Assembly: GCF_003762835.1 (NCBI RefSeq)
Contig: NZ_RJWA01000003.1
Span: 372,001-436,000, forward strand
Length of the DNA stretch: 64,000 nt
From: Micromonospora sp. HM5-17
GTDB lineage: Bacteria; Actinomycetota; Actinomycetes; Mycobacteriales; Micromonosporaceae
Direction of reading: 5' to 3'
A program made the translations under genes and the position numbers. The notes under the pieces were generated by a model. The model ran no database searches, was not told the origin of the DNA, and saw only the letters and a list, made by a program, of their open reading frames with translations. Shown here in pieces: positions 36,734-49,821 of the stretch (positions within the stretch are counted from its first letter, which is position 1; every line of letters starts with the position of its first letter).

Positions 36734-38488
36734 ATGCGACCTAGGCTCGCGGTGGCCGCGACGAGCACCGCGCTCGTCCTCGCCGCCAGTGCGCTGGCCG
36801 CCTGTACGGAGAACACCGGTGAGATCGACGACTCCGACAGCGGCGGCAACCAGCAGTTCACCAGCTCGATCGCGACCGACCCCAAGGACTCCCAGGGGCC
36901 GGCGGCCGAGGTGCCGGGCGCGCAGAGCGGGGGCACGCTCAAGCTGATCACCGAGGCGGACTTCGAGCACCTCGACCCGCAGCGGACGTACACCTTCAAC
37001 GCGATGTCGATCCAGCAGATGTTCGTCCGGACCCTGACCGTCTTCAAGGAGGACGGCAAGGGCAACGTGCTGCTCGTCGGCGACCTCGCCACCGATGCCG
37101 GCAAGGACGTCAACTCCGACTGCAAGACCTGGGAGTACACCCTCAAGGAGGGGTTGAAGTTCGAGGACGGTACGCCGATCAAGGCGGCCGACGTCGCGTA
37201 CGGGATCGCCCGCTCCTTCGAGGAGACCATCGACGGCGGCCCGACGTACCTCCAGGAGTGGCTGGCGAACAACCCGACGTACAACGCGACGTACAAGGGG
37301 CCGTACACCTCGGGGAGCGACACCGTCCCCGGGTTGACCGTCAAGGACGACCGGACCCTGGTCTTCAACTTCGCCGAGCCGCACTGTGACCTGCCGTTCG
37401 CGCTCTCGCTGCCGACCTCGGTGCCGGTGCCGAAGGCCCAGGACACCCGGACCGAGTACGACCGCCGGGTCGTCGCCTCCGGGCCGTACAAGATCAAGGA
37501 GTACGTCAAGGACACCCGCCTCGTCCTCGAGCGGAACCCGCACTGGGACCCGAACACCGACCCGCTGCGGCACGCGTACCCGGACACCATCGAGGTCGAG
37601 ATAGGACCGGACGACCAGGCCGCCACCGAGCGGGCGCTGGCCGGCCAGGGCGCCGACGCCGGGGCGGTCGCCTGGGACGAGGTGCCGCAGGCGCTGGTCA
37701 ACCAGGTCCTCTCCGACTCCTCCCTCGGCGACCGGGTCATCCGCAAGTCCGCCCCGTCGGTCTGGTACCTGACCATCAACAACGAGCGGATCAAGGACCT
37801 GAAGGTGCGCCAGGCGATCGCGTACGCGATCGACAAGCAGGGCATCCTGGCGACCCAGGGCGGTGAGGCGGCGGGCCGGCTCACCCACACCCTGCTCGCC
37901 GACACCACCATCGGGCAGACCAACTACCCGAACCCGTACGACGGCGGCCCGACCGGCAACCCGGAGAAGGCCAAGGAGCTGCTCGGCGGGCAGAAGCCGA
38001 AGCTGGTCTTCATGTCCCGGAGCACCGCCTTCGGGCAGCAGACCGCGCCGATCGTCGAGCAGAGCCTGGAGCGGGCCGGCTTCGACGTCACCGTGCAGTA
38101 CGTCGACGACCACAACCCGACCGCCCGGACCCGGGGCAACCCGTACGACATCTACCTGACCAACTGGGCGGCGGACTGGCCGAGCGCGGTCTCGACGATC
38201 CCGGTGCTCTGGGACGGCCGCAAGCTCGGTCCGCAGGGCAACTCGAACGTGTCGTACTTCAACGCCGACGACGTGAACGCCGAGATCGACCGGGTCAGCA
38301 AACTCCCGGCGGGCGAGGCGGGCCCGGAGTGGGCCAAGATCGACCAGATGATCATGGAGAAGTACTGCCCGGTGGTGCCGATCTACCAGGACAACACCTT
38401 CCTGGTGACCGGCCCGAAGGTCGGCGGCCTGATCATCTCCGAGCAGTTCGGGTCGCCCGTCTTCTACAACACGTACCTGAAGCCGTAG
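36734..38488 (+). CDS. dppA: Oligopeptide ABC transporter substrate-binding lipoprotein (DppA-like)
   Basis: A 584-residue SBP_bac_5 protein. The signal MRPRLAVAATSTALVLAASALAAC has lipobox LAAC (Cys about 24). GGTLKLITEADFEHLDPQRTYT marks the start of the folded part, and LKEGLKFEDGTPIKAADVAYGI is the family signature. The N-terminal linker is acidic. ATG 36734 has GGAGGA upstream. It ends at a perfect 19-bp inverted repeat. Confidence 0.95.
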   Translation: MRPRLAVAATSTALVLAASALAACTENTGEIDDSDSGGNQQFTSSIATDPKDSQGPAAEVPGAQSGGTLKLITEADFEHLDPQRTYTFNAMSIQQMFVRTLTVFKEDGKGNVLLVGDLATDAGKDVNSDCKTWEYTLKEGLKFEDGTPIKAADVAYGIARSFEETIDGGPTYLQEWLANNPTYNATYKGPYTSGSDTVPGLTVKDDRTLVFNFAEPHCDLPFALSLPTSVPVPKAQDTRTEYDRRVVASGPYKIKEYVKDTRLVLERNPHWDPNTDPLRHAYPDTIEVEIGPDDQAATERALAGQGADAGAVAWDEVPQALVNQVLSDSSLGDRVIRKSAPSVWYLTINNERIKDLKVRQAIAYAIDKQGILATQGGEAAGRLTHTLLADTTIGQTNYPNPYDGGPTGNPEKAKELLGGQKPKLVFMSRSTAFGQQTAPIVEQSLERAGFDVTVQYVDDHNPTARTRGNPYDIYLTNWAADWPSAVSTIPVLWDGRKLGPQGNSNVSYFNADDVNAEIDRVSKLPAGEAGPEWAKIDQMIMEKYCPVVPIYQDNTFLVTGPKVGGLIISEQFGSPVFYNTYLKP

Positions 38489-38495
38489 CGATGTG

Positions 38496-38543
38496 AGGAA
38501 GGGCCCCTTCCTATCGTTTTTGGTATAGGAAGGGGCCCTTCCT
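38496..38543. terminator. Perfect 19-bp inverted repeat after dppA
   Basis: AGGAAGGGCCCCTTCCTAT (38496-38514) and its exact complement ATAGGAAGGGGCCCTTCCT (38525-38543) flank a T-rich 10-nt loop. Each arm also contains a near-palindrome of its own. From memory, this AAGGGGCCCTTCC element recurs in Micromonosporaceae genomes, so it may be a dispersed repeat that acts as a terminator for dppA and for the minus-strand fragment. Confidence 0.8.
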
Positions 38544-38545
38544 TG

Positions 38546-39234
38546 CTACTGGCCGAGCTGGGCGGCCATGCGGCGGCGCAGTGGGGGCACCGCGCCGATG
38601 GCGCGGAGCATGGTCCGGAACGCGGCCCGCCCGACGCGGTTGGTCGAGCCGGTTTGCCGGGCGTTACGGAGCGACTGCCGCACCGCGGCGAAGCCGTGGC
38701 CGCGCATCTGGCGCTCGTAGTCGTGCAGTGCCGGCCGCAGCGTCATTCTGCCGGCCTCGACCTCGGTGAGCATGCGGCACAGCAGCGCGGCGTCGCGCAG
38801 CGCCGTGTTGGCTCCCACCCCGGCCATCGGCGTCATGTTGTGGATCGCGTCGCCCAGCAGGGTGACCGGCCCGGTCTCCCACGCGCCGACCGGTGTCGCG
38901 CTGCGGAGCCGGATCGCGTTGACCGTCGTCGGGTCGGAGCCCTCGATCAACGCGCGCAGCGCGGGCGCCCAGCCCGCGGTACGGTCCAGCACGAGCCGCT
39001 GGAGGTCGGTTCCGGACAGCGCGTCGAGGCGGTCGGCCGGAAACGCGTCGGCCGCGTCCGCGTAGCCCCAGAGGACGTACGGGCGCGTGTGGTCGAGCAG
39101 GAACTCCCCGGGCGTGTCGTCCGTCGCGACTGCGGGGCTCCGGTCGGGTCGCCAGACGGCGGTGAAGAGGGACCCGCGGTTCTTCGGAACCACGAGGTTG
39201 ACGTCCTGGGTGAGGACCCGGGGGAGCGCCGGAT
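38546..39234 (-). pseudogene. 3' part of an FAD-dependent monooxygenase
   Basis: About 230 codons match the C-terminal part of an aromatic-ring FAD monooxygenase: PRVLTQDVNLVVPKNRG, a substrate-domain middle part, and the second FAD motif GPVTLLGDAIHNMTPMAGVGANTALRDAALL. The N-terminal about 150 residues with the GxGxxG site are missing. Upstream (beyond about 39235) the homology stops and a plus-strand fragment begins, so the gene is truncated and probably silent. Confidence 0.75.
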
Positions 39235-39349
39235 CACCGGTCTGCCCGCGGACTCGCCGGAGTTCCTCGCGGCGTACGCCGAGCAGCTGCGCCGCGTCCT
39301 CGCCCACCTCGCCGGATCGGCCACATCGTCCGGTGGGCCCGCCACCTGA
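39235..39349 (+). pseudogene. 3' end of a plus-strand gene, possibly a regulator
   Basis: A short frame reads ITGLPADSPEFLAAYAEQLR..., then RRVLAHLAG, and ends at TGA 39347-39349. The helical, Leu/Arg-rich end resembles the C-terminus of a TetR-type regulator. It has no start and abuts the truncated monooxygenase 5'-to-5'. A TetR regulator divergent from a monooxygenase is a common pair, which fits a deletion across their shared promoter. Confidence 0.4.
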
Positions 39350-39424
39350 CGGACGGGGCGCCGGGTTGGTCCGGCACACTCGGCGGCGGGACCGCGTTCC
39401 GCGCGTCCGGGGCTCGGGCCGGCG

Positions 39425-39916
39425 TCAGCGCCAGCCGTACCCGGCGCGGAGCGCCTGGCTGACCCGCTCGAACCGCTCCCGGTCGAGGATGGCGCCCTCG
39501 CGGCGGATGCTGTCTTCCCGCATCGTCAGGACGCGGTCGAGGCGCACCCAGCTCGGCCGGTTGTCCCGGTCCCACGGGCCCGGGCCGAGGGCCAGCCAGT
39601 GGCGCTGCCCGTCCCGCTCACTCTGGCTGGAGAGCATCAGCCCGAAGAGGGTCCGACTCACCCGGCTGATCACCAGCACCGGCCGGTCCTTGCCCTGGCG
39701 CGGGTCGTCCTCGTACGGCACCCAGGTCCAGACGATCTCGCCCGGGTCGGCCCGCCCGTCGAGTTCGGGTGCGTAGACGAGCTGCCGCCGTCGCAGGGCC
39801 GCCACCTGACGCCGCCGCGCGACCTGTGCCGGAGTGGGGACGGCGGTACGGGGGGTGGGCACCCGTCGGGTCATCCGACCGACCGTCGCGGCCACGCCTT
39901 TCCAGAGATTCGCCAC
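39425..39916 (-). CDS. PemK/MazF-like protein
   Basis: A 163-residue protein. Residues about 55-163 match the PemK/MazF fold: GEIVWTWVPYEDDPRQGKDRPVLVISR, a loop with LMLSSQSERD, and the end strand (ILDRERFERVSQALRAGYGWR). MazF proteins are mRNA interferases; the family also has inactive chromosomal members. The first about 55 residues are basic and not part of the domain. No small antitoxin gene lies on either side. Confidence 0.82.
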   Translation of the reverse strand: MANLWKGVAATVGRMTRRVPTPRTAVPTPAQVARRRQVAALRRRQLVYAPELDGRADPGEIVWTWVPYEDDPRQGKDRPVLVISRVSRTLFGLMLSSQSERDGQRHWLALGPGPWDRDNRPSWVRLDRVLTMREDSIRREGAILDRERFERVSQALRAGYGWR

Positions 39917-39972
39917 GGGGAGGCACCCTACCCGCCCACCTGCCAGCCCGACAGGTACCGGCGCAGCGGTGG

Positions 39973-40581
39973 TCAGCCGATCCGGGACACCAGGTTACGC
40001 AGCCAGATCGTCCACCGCGGGCTGTCGTGCACCTGCTCCGGGACCAGGTAGTGCTCCGCGTCGACTCGACGTATCACCTCGTCGCGTACGGGCAGCAGGA
40101 TGAACTCGACACTGAACGGGCGTAACGGCCGCCCGAGCGACCGTTCGATCTCGTACACCACGGTGCCGCTGATGGCGGAGGTCGGGCCGGGTCGCTCGTA
40201 GCCGGCGCGTTGCCGCGCGGCGTGCCAGTCCCGGGCCTCGGGCCAGCGTTGGGCGACGATCCGGCGCAGCGCCGGGTACGGCGCCAGGCCGAGTGGATCG
40301 GGAGTGTCGTACGCCGGCTCCAGGTCGGCGCCGGACCGGATCGGCTGTCGGGTGGGGTCGACGAGCGAGAGCCACCAGCCGAGCCACTCCGCTCCGAGTA
40401 CCTCGTCCGGCACATCGCCTCCCCGGGTCGGGGCCGGCGGTTGGGCGACGTCCAGCGGTCCGGGCACCAGCCGGTGCGGCGGCGGTTCGATCCGCTCCGC
40501 CGCCCTCATCCACAGTGCACAGTCGAGCAGCTGGTCCCATCTGCGGACGCCCATCCGCCAGGAGATCGGGCCACCGCGCAC
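39973..40581 (-). CDS. Hypothetical protein
   Basis: A 202-residue soluble protein from GTG 40581 (ribosome site GGAGGAG, 6 nt spacing). It is Trp- and Arg-rich (WDQLLDCALWMRAAERIEPPPHR, EWLGWWLSLVD, ARDWHAARQRAGYERP) and ends with a beta-like stretch (VEFILLPVRDEVIRRVDAEHYLVPEQV). I recognise no family. It is followed by the PemK-like gene (57 nt) and may be co-transcribed. Confidence 0.75.
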   Translation of the reverse strand: MRGGPISWRMGVRRWDQLLDCALWMRAAERIEPPPHRLVPGPLDVAQPPAPTRGGDVPDEVLGAEWLGWWLSLVDPTRQPIRSGADLEPAYDTPDPLGLAPYPALRRIVAQRWPEARDWHAARQRAGYERPGPTSAISGTVVYEIERSLGRPLRPFSVEFILLPVRDEVIRRVDAEHYLVPEQVHDSPRWTIWLRNLVSRIG

Positions 40582-40702
40582 GACCGACTCCTCCCCGTGA
40601 CCACGTACCGCCAGCGTAGTGAGCGGGGCGGCACGGAGAGGAGTCCTCGCGTGGGGTTCCGGGTCGTCCGACCGGACGTATCCGGGCCGGCGGGGCCGCG
40701 GG

Positions 40703-40925
40703 TCAGGCCGGCCCGATCCGGAACTCGAGCGCGTACCGGCGGGACTCGCCCGGCTGGAGCACCGGCAGCACCCCGCGCTCCCGGGCCTCGACCCGGCCGC
40801 CGATCACGGGGCAGTTCGCCGGCTCGATGCCCAGCACGTACGTGCCCCGGCGCAGGCTCTTCCACTGGAGCAGGGCCGGTAGCTGTCCACTGTGGAACAC
40901 GGTGATGGTGACGCCTCGGGCTGCT
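40703..40925 (-). pseudogene. 3' end of a DUF4432 (aldose-1-epimerase-like) gene
   Basis: About 73 codons match the C-terminus of DUF4432 sugar mutarotase-like proteins: VTITVFHSGQLPALLQWKSL, then GTYVLGIEPANCPVIGGR and LQPGESRRYALEF. The rest of the about 330-residue protein is absent. The fragment's 5' end meets a plus-strand permease fragment near 40925. Confidence 0.7.
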
Positions 40926-41221
40926 CGCCGGCGTCGCGGGCTGTCTGTCGCTGGCCCACTTCAGCACCACCACGATCAGCGGGCACAGCGCGGACAACCT
41001 CTCCGCGATCGCCGCCGTGATTCTCGGCGCGGTCAGCCTCTTTCGGCGGCAGCGGCACGGTGGCCGGTACGGTGATCGGCCTGCTGATCCCGGCCGTGTT
41101 GCAGGGCGGGTTCGTGGCCGTCGGGGTGAACCCGTACTGGCGGTTCGTCACCGTCGGCGCGGTGTTGGTGCTCGCGGTCTACCTGGACCAACTGCGCCGG
41201 CGGCGCCGCTCGCGCAGCTGA
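40926..41221 (+). pseudogene. 3' end of a sugar ABC permease (RbsC type) with a frameshift
   Basis: The frame reads LLAGVAGCLSLAHFSTTT... up to AVSLF, then continues in another frame as GGSGTVAGTVIGLLIPAVLQ... and VAVGVNPYWRFVTVGAVLV, ending at TGA 41219-41221. An extra T in CTCTTTCGG near 41040-41044 causes the shift. These are the last about 100 residues of a ribose/xylose-type permease. Both the missing 5' end and the frameshift say it is dead. Confidence 0.75.
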
Positions 41222-41240
41222 GGCGGCGGCTCGGGGCGAC

Positions 41241-41275
41241 GTTCCGGCCCGGCGACGGCACCGCCGGGTCGGAAC
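41241..41275. terminator. Terminator between the permease remnant and metH
   Basis: GTTCCGGCCCGGCG (41241-41254) pairs with CGCCGGGTCGGAAC (41262-41275), 14 pairs including one G-U, with a 7-nt loop. It ends 5 nt from the metH stop. Confidence 0.8.
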
Positions 41276-41279
41276 GCGG

Positions 41280-44921
<3,642 letters not shown>

Positions 44922-44928
44922 CTCACCA

Positions 44929-45028
44929 CCTCCGTATGTGAACGGAGGCGCCCTTACCAACGGAAACGGGTGAATCTCGGGCCGAGCGTGGCGGGCGTCC
45001 TCGCCCGTTGCAGCGCCTCTCGACCCGG
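44929..45028 (-). ncRNA. Probable S-adenosylhomocysteine (SAH) riboswitch in the metH leader, with a ribosome-site hairpin
   Basis: On the minus strand the core GAGGCGCTGCAAC matches the SAH motif. P1: GGGTCGAG (45026-45019) with CTCGGCCC (44986-44979). P2: CGGGCG (45007-45002) with CGCCCG (44997-44992). Pseudoknot P4: GAGGCGC (45019-45013) with GCGCCTC (44951-44945). Right after it, CCTCCGT (44948-44942) can pair with ACGGAGG (44935-44929), which holds the metH ribosome site. P4 and that hairpin share bases 44945-44948, so they exclude one another. SAH binding should therefore free the ribosome site and turn metH on. Confidence 0.8.
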
Positions 45029-45034
45029 GGACCG

Positions 45035-45040
45035 AGAATA
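45035..45040 (-). promoter_or_regulatory. metH promoter -10 box
   Basis: TATTCT on the minus strand, placed so that transcription would begin near 45028, the first base of riboswitch P1. The -35 region is not clear. Confidence 0.55.
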
Positions 45041-45095
45041 CCGGAACGCCCGCCAGCGGGCCGGGAACGCTCAGTGGCTGGGACGGATTGGATGG

Positions 45096-45923
45096 TCAGC
45101 CGGCGTCCCGGGACTCGGCGGCGACCCGGTCGAGCCACTCGCCCAGCAACGCGTCGAAAAGCGCCGGCTGCTCGATCTGGAGGTTGTGTCCCGCGACGTC
45201 GAGTACCGCGAAGCTCGCCCGCGGGTAGTGCGGGAGCAGCGCGAACTGGTCGACGTACCCGACGCTGGAGTCCTGCCGGCCGGTGAGGATCAGGGTGGGC
45301 CGTTCGTACGCCGGCCCGCTCTCCGGATCGGTGCCGAGCCGCCAGCGGCGCCGGATCCGCGCCAGCGCGGCACCGTCGGCGAGGTCGAGACCGACCATGA
45401 TCTCGTCCCGGAACCGTCGCAGGGTCTCCGGCGACTGCACCACGGCGATCTCCGTGTACTCCGCGGCGAGCCGTGGGTCGAGCGACGCGACCAGCGCCGG
45501 GTCGGGGCGGAGCACCTGGAGCTCCGGGCGGTTCCGCTCGGCGTGCTCCACCGCCGTGCCGATCGGACAGATCAGGGCCAGCCCGAGCACCTGCTCCGGG
45601 CGGGCCCGGGCGAGGCCCCGGGCGAGGTAGCCGCCGTACGACTCGCCGACCAGCAGGAACGGGGCGTCGCCGATCGCCTCGTCGACCAGGTCCTGGACGG
45701 CGTCGAGGACGTCGTCGGAGCTGGCGATCGACTCCGGGGCCGGCGACCGGCCCATGCCGGGCAGGTCCGGGTAGATCCGGCGATATCCCGGCCGCCGTGC
45801 GAAGACCGGCTCCAGGCAGCCGCGCATCAGCCGGTGGTCGGGCGTCCAGCCGTGGAGTGCCAGCACCGGCACGCCCGAACCCTCCTCGACGACGTGCAGC
45901 GTGACCGGTGTCCGTCGGGTCAT
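45096..45923 (-). CDS. Alpha/beta hydrolase
   Basis: A 275-residue hydrolase from ATG 45923 (ribosome site GAGGGGAG). The fold markers are LALHGWTPDHRLM (oxyanion-hole HG), the nucleophile elbow GESYGG, the acid in LTGRQDSSVGY, and the late His in DVAGHNLQIE. The substrate is unknown; epoxide hydrolases, esterases and C-C hydrolases share this pattern. Confidence 0.88.
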   Translation of the reverse strand: MTRRTPVTLHVVEEGSGVPVLALHGWTPDHRLMRGCLEPVFARRPGYRRIYPDLPGMGRSPAPESIASSDDVLDAVQDLVDEAIGDAPFLLVGESYGGYLARGLARARPEQVLGLALICPIGTAVEHAERNRPELQVLRPDPALVASLDPRLAAEYTEIAVVQSPETLRRFRDEIMVGLDLADGAALARIRRRWRLGTDPESGPAYERPTLILTGRQDSSVGYVDQFALLPHYPRASFAVLDVAGHNLQIEQPALFDALLGEWLDRVAAESRDAG

Positions 45924-46021
45924 GGCGCTCCCCTCACGATCGTGGCTGGCGGTGTGCGCAGGAGATCGTGCCACCGGGGACCGACAATCCCGGCTCGGGC
46001 CGCCACGACACGGGTGGTGGG

Positions 46022-46047
46022 CTGGCCCCGACCCGGGTCGGGGCCAG
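46022..46047. terminator. Perfect 26-nt palindrome after the UvrA2 gene
   Basis: CTGGCCCCGACCC (46022-46034) is followed immediately by its complement GGGTCGGGGCCAG (46035-46047). It lies 30 nt beyond the stop of the UvrA-like gene on the minus strand and probably ends its transcript. Confidence 0.6.
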
Positions 46048-46076
46048 GGGCGTCCGTACCGCAGCCGTACGTCTGG

Positions 46077-48467
<2,391 letters not shown>

Positions 48468-48762
48468 CGTGTCTCCATCCGTGGACGGGGCCGCCCTCGG
48501 GCACGCCTGGCCCCGCCCTGGTGATTTGTGGTGCATTCGGGTCGTCGGTCTGGATCGCCGGCGCCGGTACGGCCCGGTGGCCACCGGCTCCTCGGCCGGT
48601 CCGGGCGCCGTACGCCCGGCCGGCGGATCCCGGGCCCGGACCGCGCACGGCGCAGGTCCCACCGTATCCACGTCCCCGGGGCAGGCAACGCCCCGGCCCC
48701 GGCCGGGCGCCGGAGCCCGGGACCGTGCCCCGGGTGGGTCGGGGCGGCACCTATCGGACGGC

Positions 48763-49170
48763 TCAGCGCAGCTCGTTGATGCGGATCAGGTTGCCCGCGG
48801 GGTCGCGGAACGCGCAGTCGCGAACCCCGTACGGCTGCTCGGTCGGCTCCTGAACGACCTCGGCACCGCTGGCCTCAAGCCGTGCGAAGACACCGTCGAG
48901 GTCCCGGGTGGCCAGGGTGAGGCCGGCGTACGTGCCCTTGGCCATCATCTTGGTGATCACGCGCCGCTCCTCCTCGGTGACCCCGGGGTCCGCGGCCGGC
49001 GGATGCAGGACCAGGGAGGTGGACTGGCCGGCGGGGCCGACCGTGATCCAGCGCATGCCGTCGTATCCGACGTCGTTGCGGACCTCGAAGCCGAGGGTGT
49101 CGCGGTAGAAGGTCAGCGAGGCGTCCGGGTCGAGGTGGGGGAGGAAGGTGTAGTGGATGCTGAGGTCCAT
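48763..49170 (-). CDS. Glyoxalase/bleomycin-resistance (VOC) family protein
   Basis: A 135-residue VOC protein: DASLTFYRDTLGFEV at the start, a TLATRDLDGVFARLEASGAEVV middle, and PYGVRDCAFRDPAGNLIRINE at the end. Metal-ligand candidates are His7 and the final Glu. ATG 49170 follows TAGCGT (49183-49178) by 7 nt, so the message is probably leaderless. That box lies across the end of the AraC gene, which precedes it on the same strand; AraC-VOC pairs are common. Confidence 0.88.
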   Translation of the reverse strand: MDLSIHYTFLPHLDPDASLTFYRDTLGFEVRNDVGYDGMRWITVGPAGQSTSLVLHPPAADPGVTEEERRVITKMMAKGTYAGLTLATRDLDGVFARLEASGAEVVQEPTEQPYGVRDCAFRDPAGNLIRINELR

Positions 49171-49180
49171 GCCGGTCACG

Positions 49181-49624
49181 CTAGCCGCGGCGCCTGGCCT
49201 GGGCTTCTCGATTCCTGACCGGTCTGGTCACCTGCTTCGCCACGCACGGCGGCACCCCGGCCATCTCGCCGGACGCGATGCGCCGGTAGGTGCTGGGCGG
49301 GACACCGACCAACTCGGTGAAGCGGGTGCTGAAGGTGCCCAACGACGCACAGCCGACCGCGAAACAGACCTCGGTGACGCTGAGGTCACCCCGACGCAGC
49401 AGCGCCATCGCGCGCTCGATGCGTCGGGTCATCAGATAGGAGTACGGCGACTCGCCGTAGGCGAGCCGGAACTCGCGGCTGAGGTGTCCGGCCGACATGG
49501 CGACGCCGCGGGCGAGCGCCTCCACATCCAGCGGCCGCGCGTACTCCCGGTCGATCCGGTCACGGACCCGGCGTAGCCGGGCGAGGTCGCGCAGGCGCTG
49601 CGCCTCGGCGCTTCTGCTGGTCAC
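49181..49624 (-). CDS. AraC-family regulator (HTH-only)
   Basis: A 147-residue protein from GTG 49624. It consists of little more than the double AraC helix-turn-helix: YARPLDVEALARGVAMSAGHLSREFRLAYGESPYSYLMTRR and GDLSVTEVCFAVGCASLGTFSTRFTELVGVPPSTYRR. No effector domain is present. It probably controls the VOC gene downstream, whose -10 box lies in its last codons. Confidence 0.9.
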   Translation of the reverse strand: MTSRSAEAQRLRDLARLRRVRDRIDREYARPLDVEALARGVAMSAGHLSREFRLAYGESPYSYLMTRRIERAMALLRRGDLSVTEVCFAVGCASLGTFSTRFTELVGVPPSTYRRIASGEMAGVPPCVAKQVTRPVRNREAQARRRG

Positions 49625-49821
49625 CGAGCGATCGTGCCACCCTGCGCCGACATCCGCCCAGCGCCGCCAACCGGTCGGCGACGCTTCGGGCGTACTCCCC
49701 GATCCCGTCGAGCGCGAGGTTGTCGACGCCGGCCACCGGGACCGCCGACGACAGCCCACCGGGTCGTCAGCCGCGCGTCGTGTCGTGATCAGTTCCGGGG
49801 ATCCCGAGCGGGTGTCCGGGG

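Noticed and set aside
44929-45040. Cobalamin or SAM riboswitch for metH
   Set aside because: No B12-box and no SAM-I/IV core; the SAH pattern fits base by base.
49625-49821. Possible gene remnant between the AraC gene and the S9 peptidase
   Set aside because: A short frame (VAGVDNLALDGIGEYARSVADR) looks protein-like but has no start, no stop context and no recognisable family.
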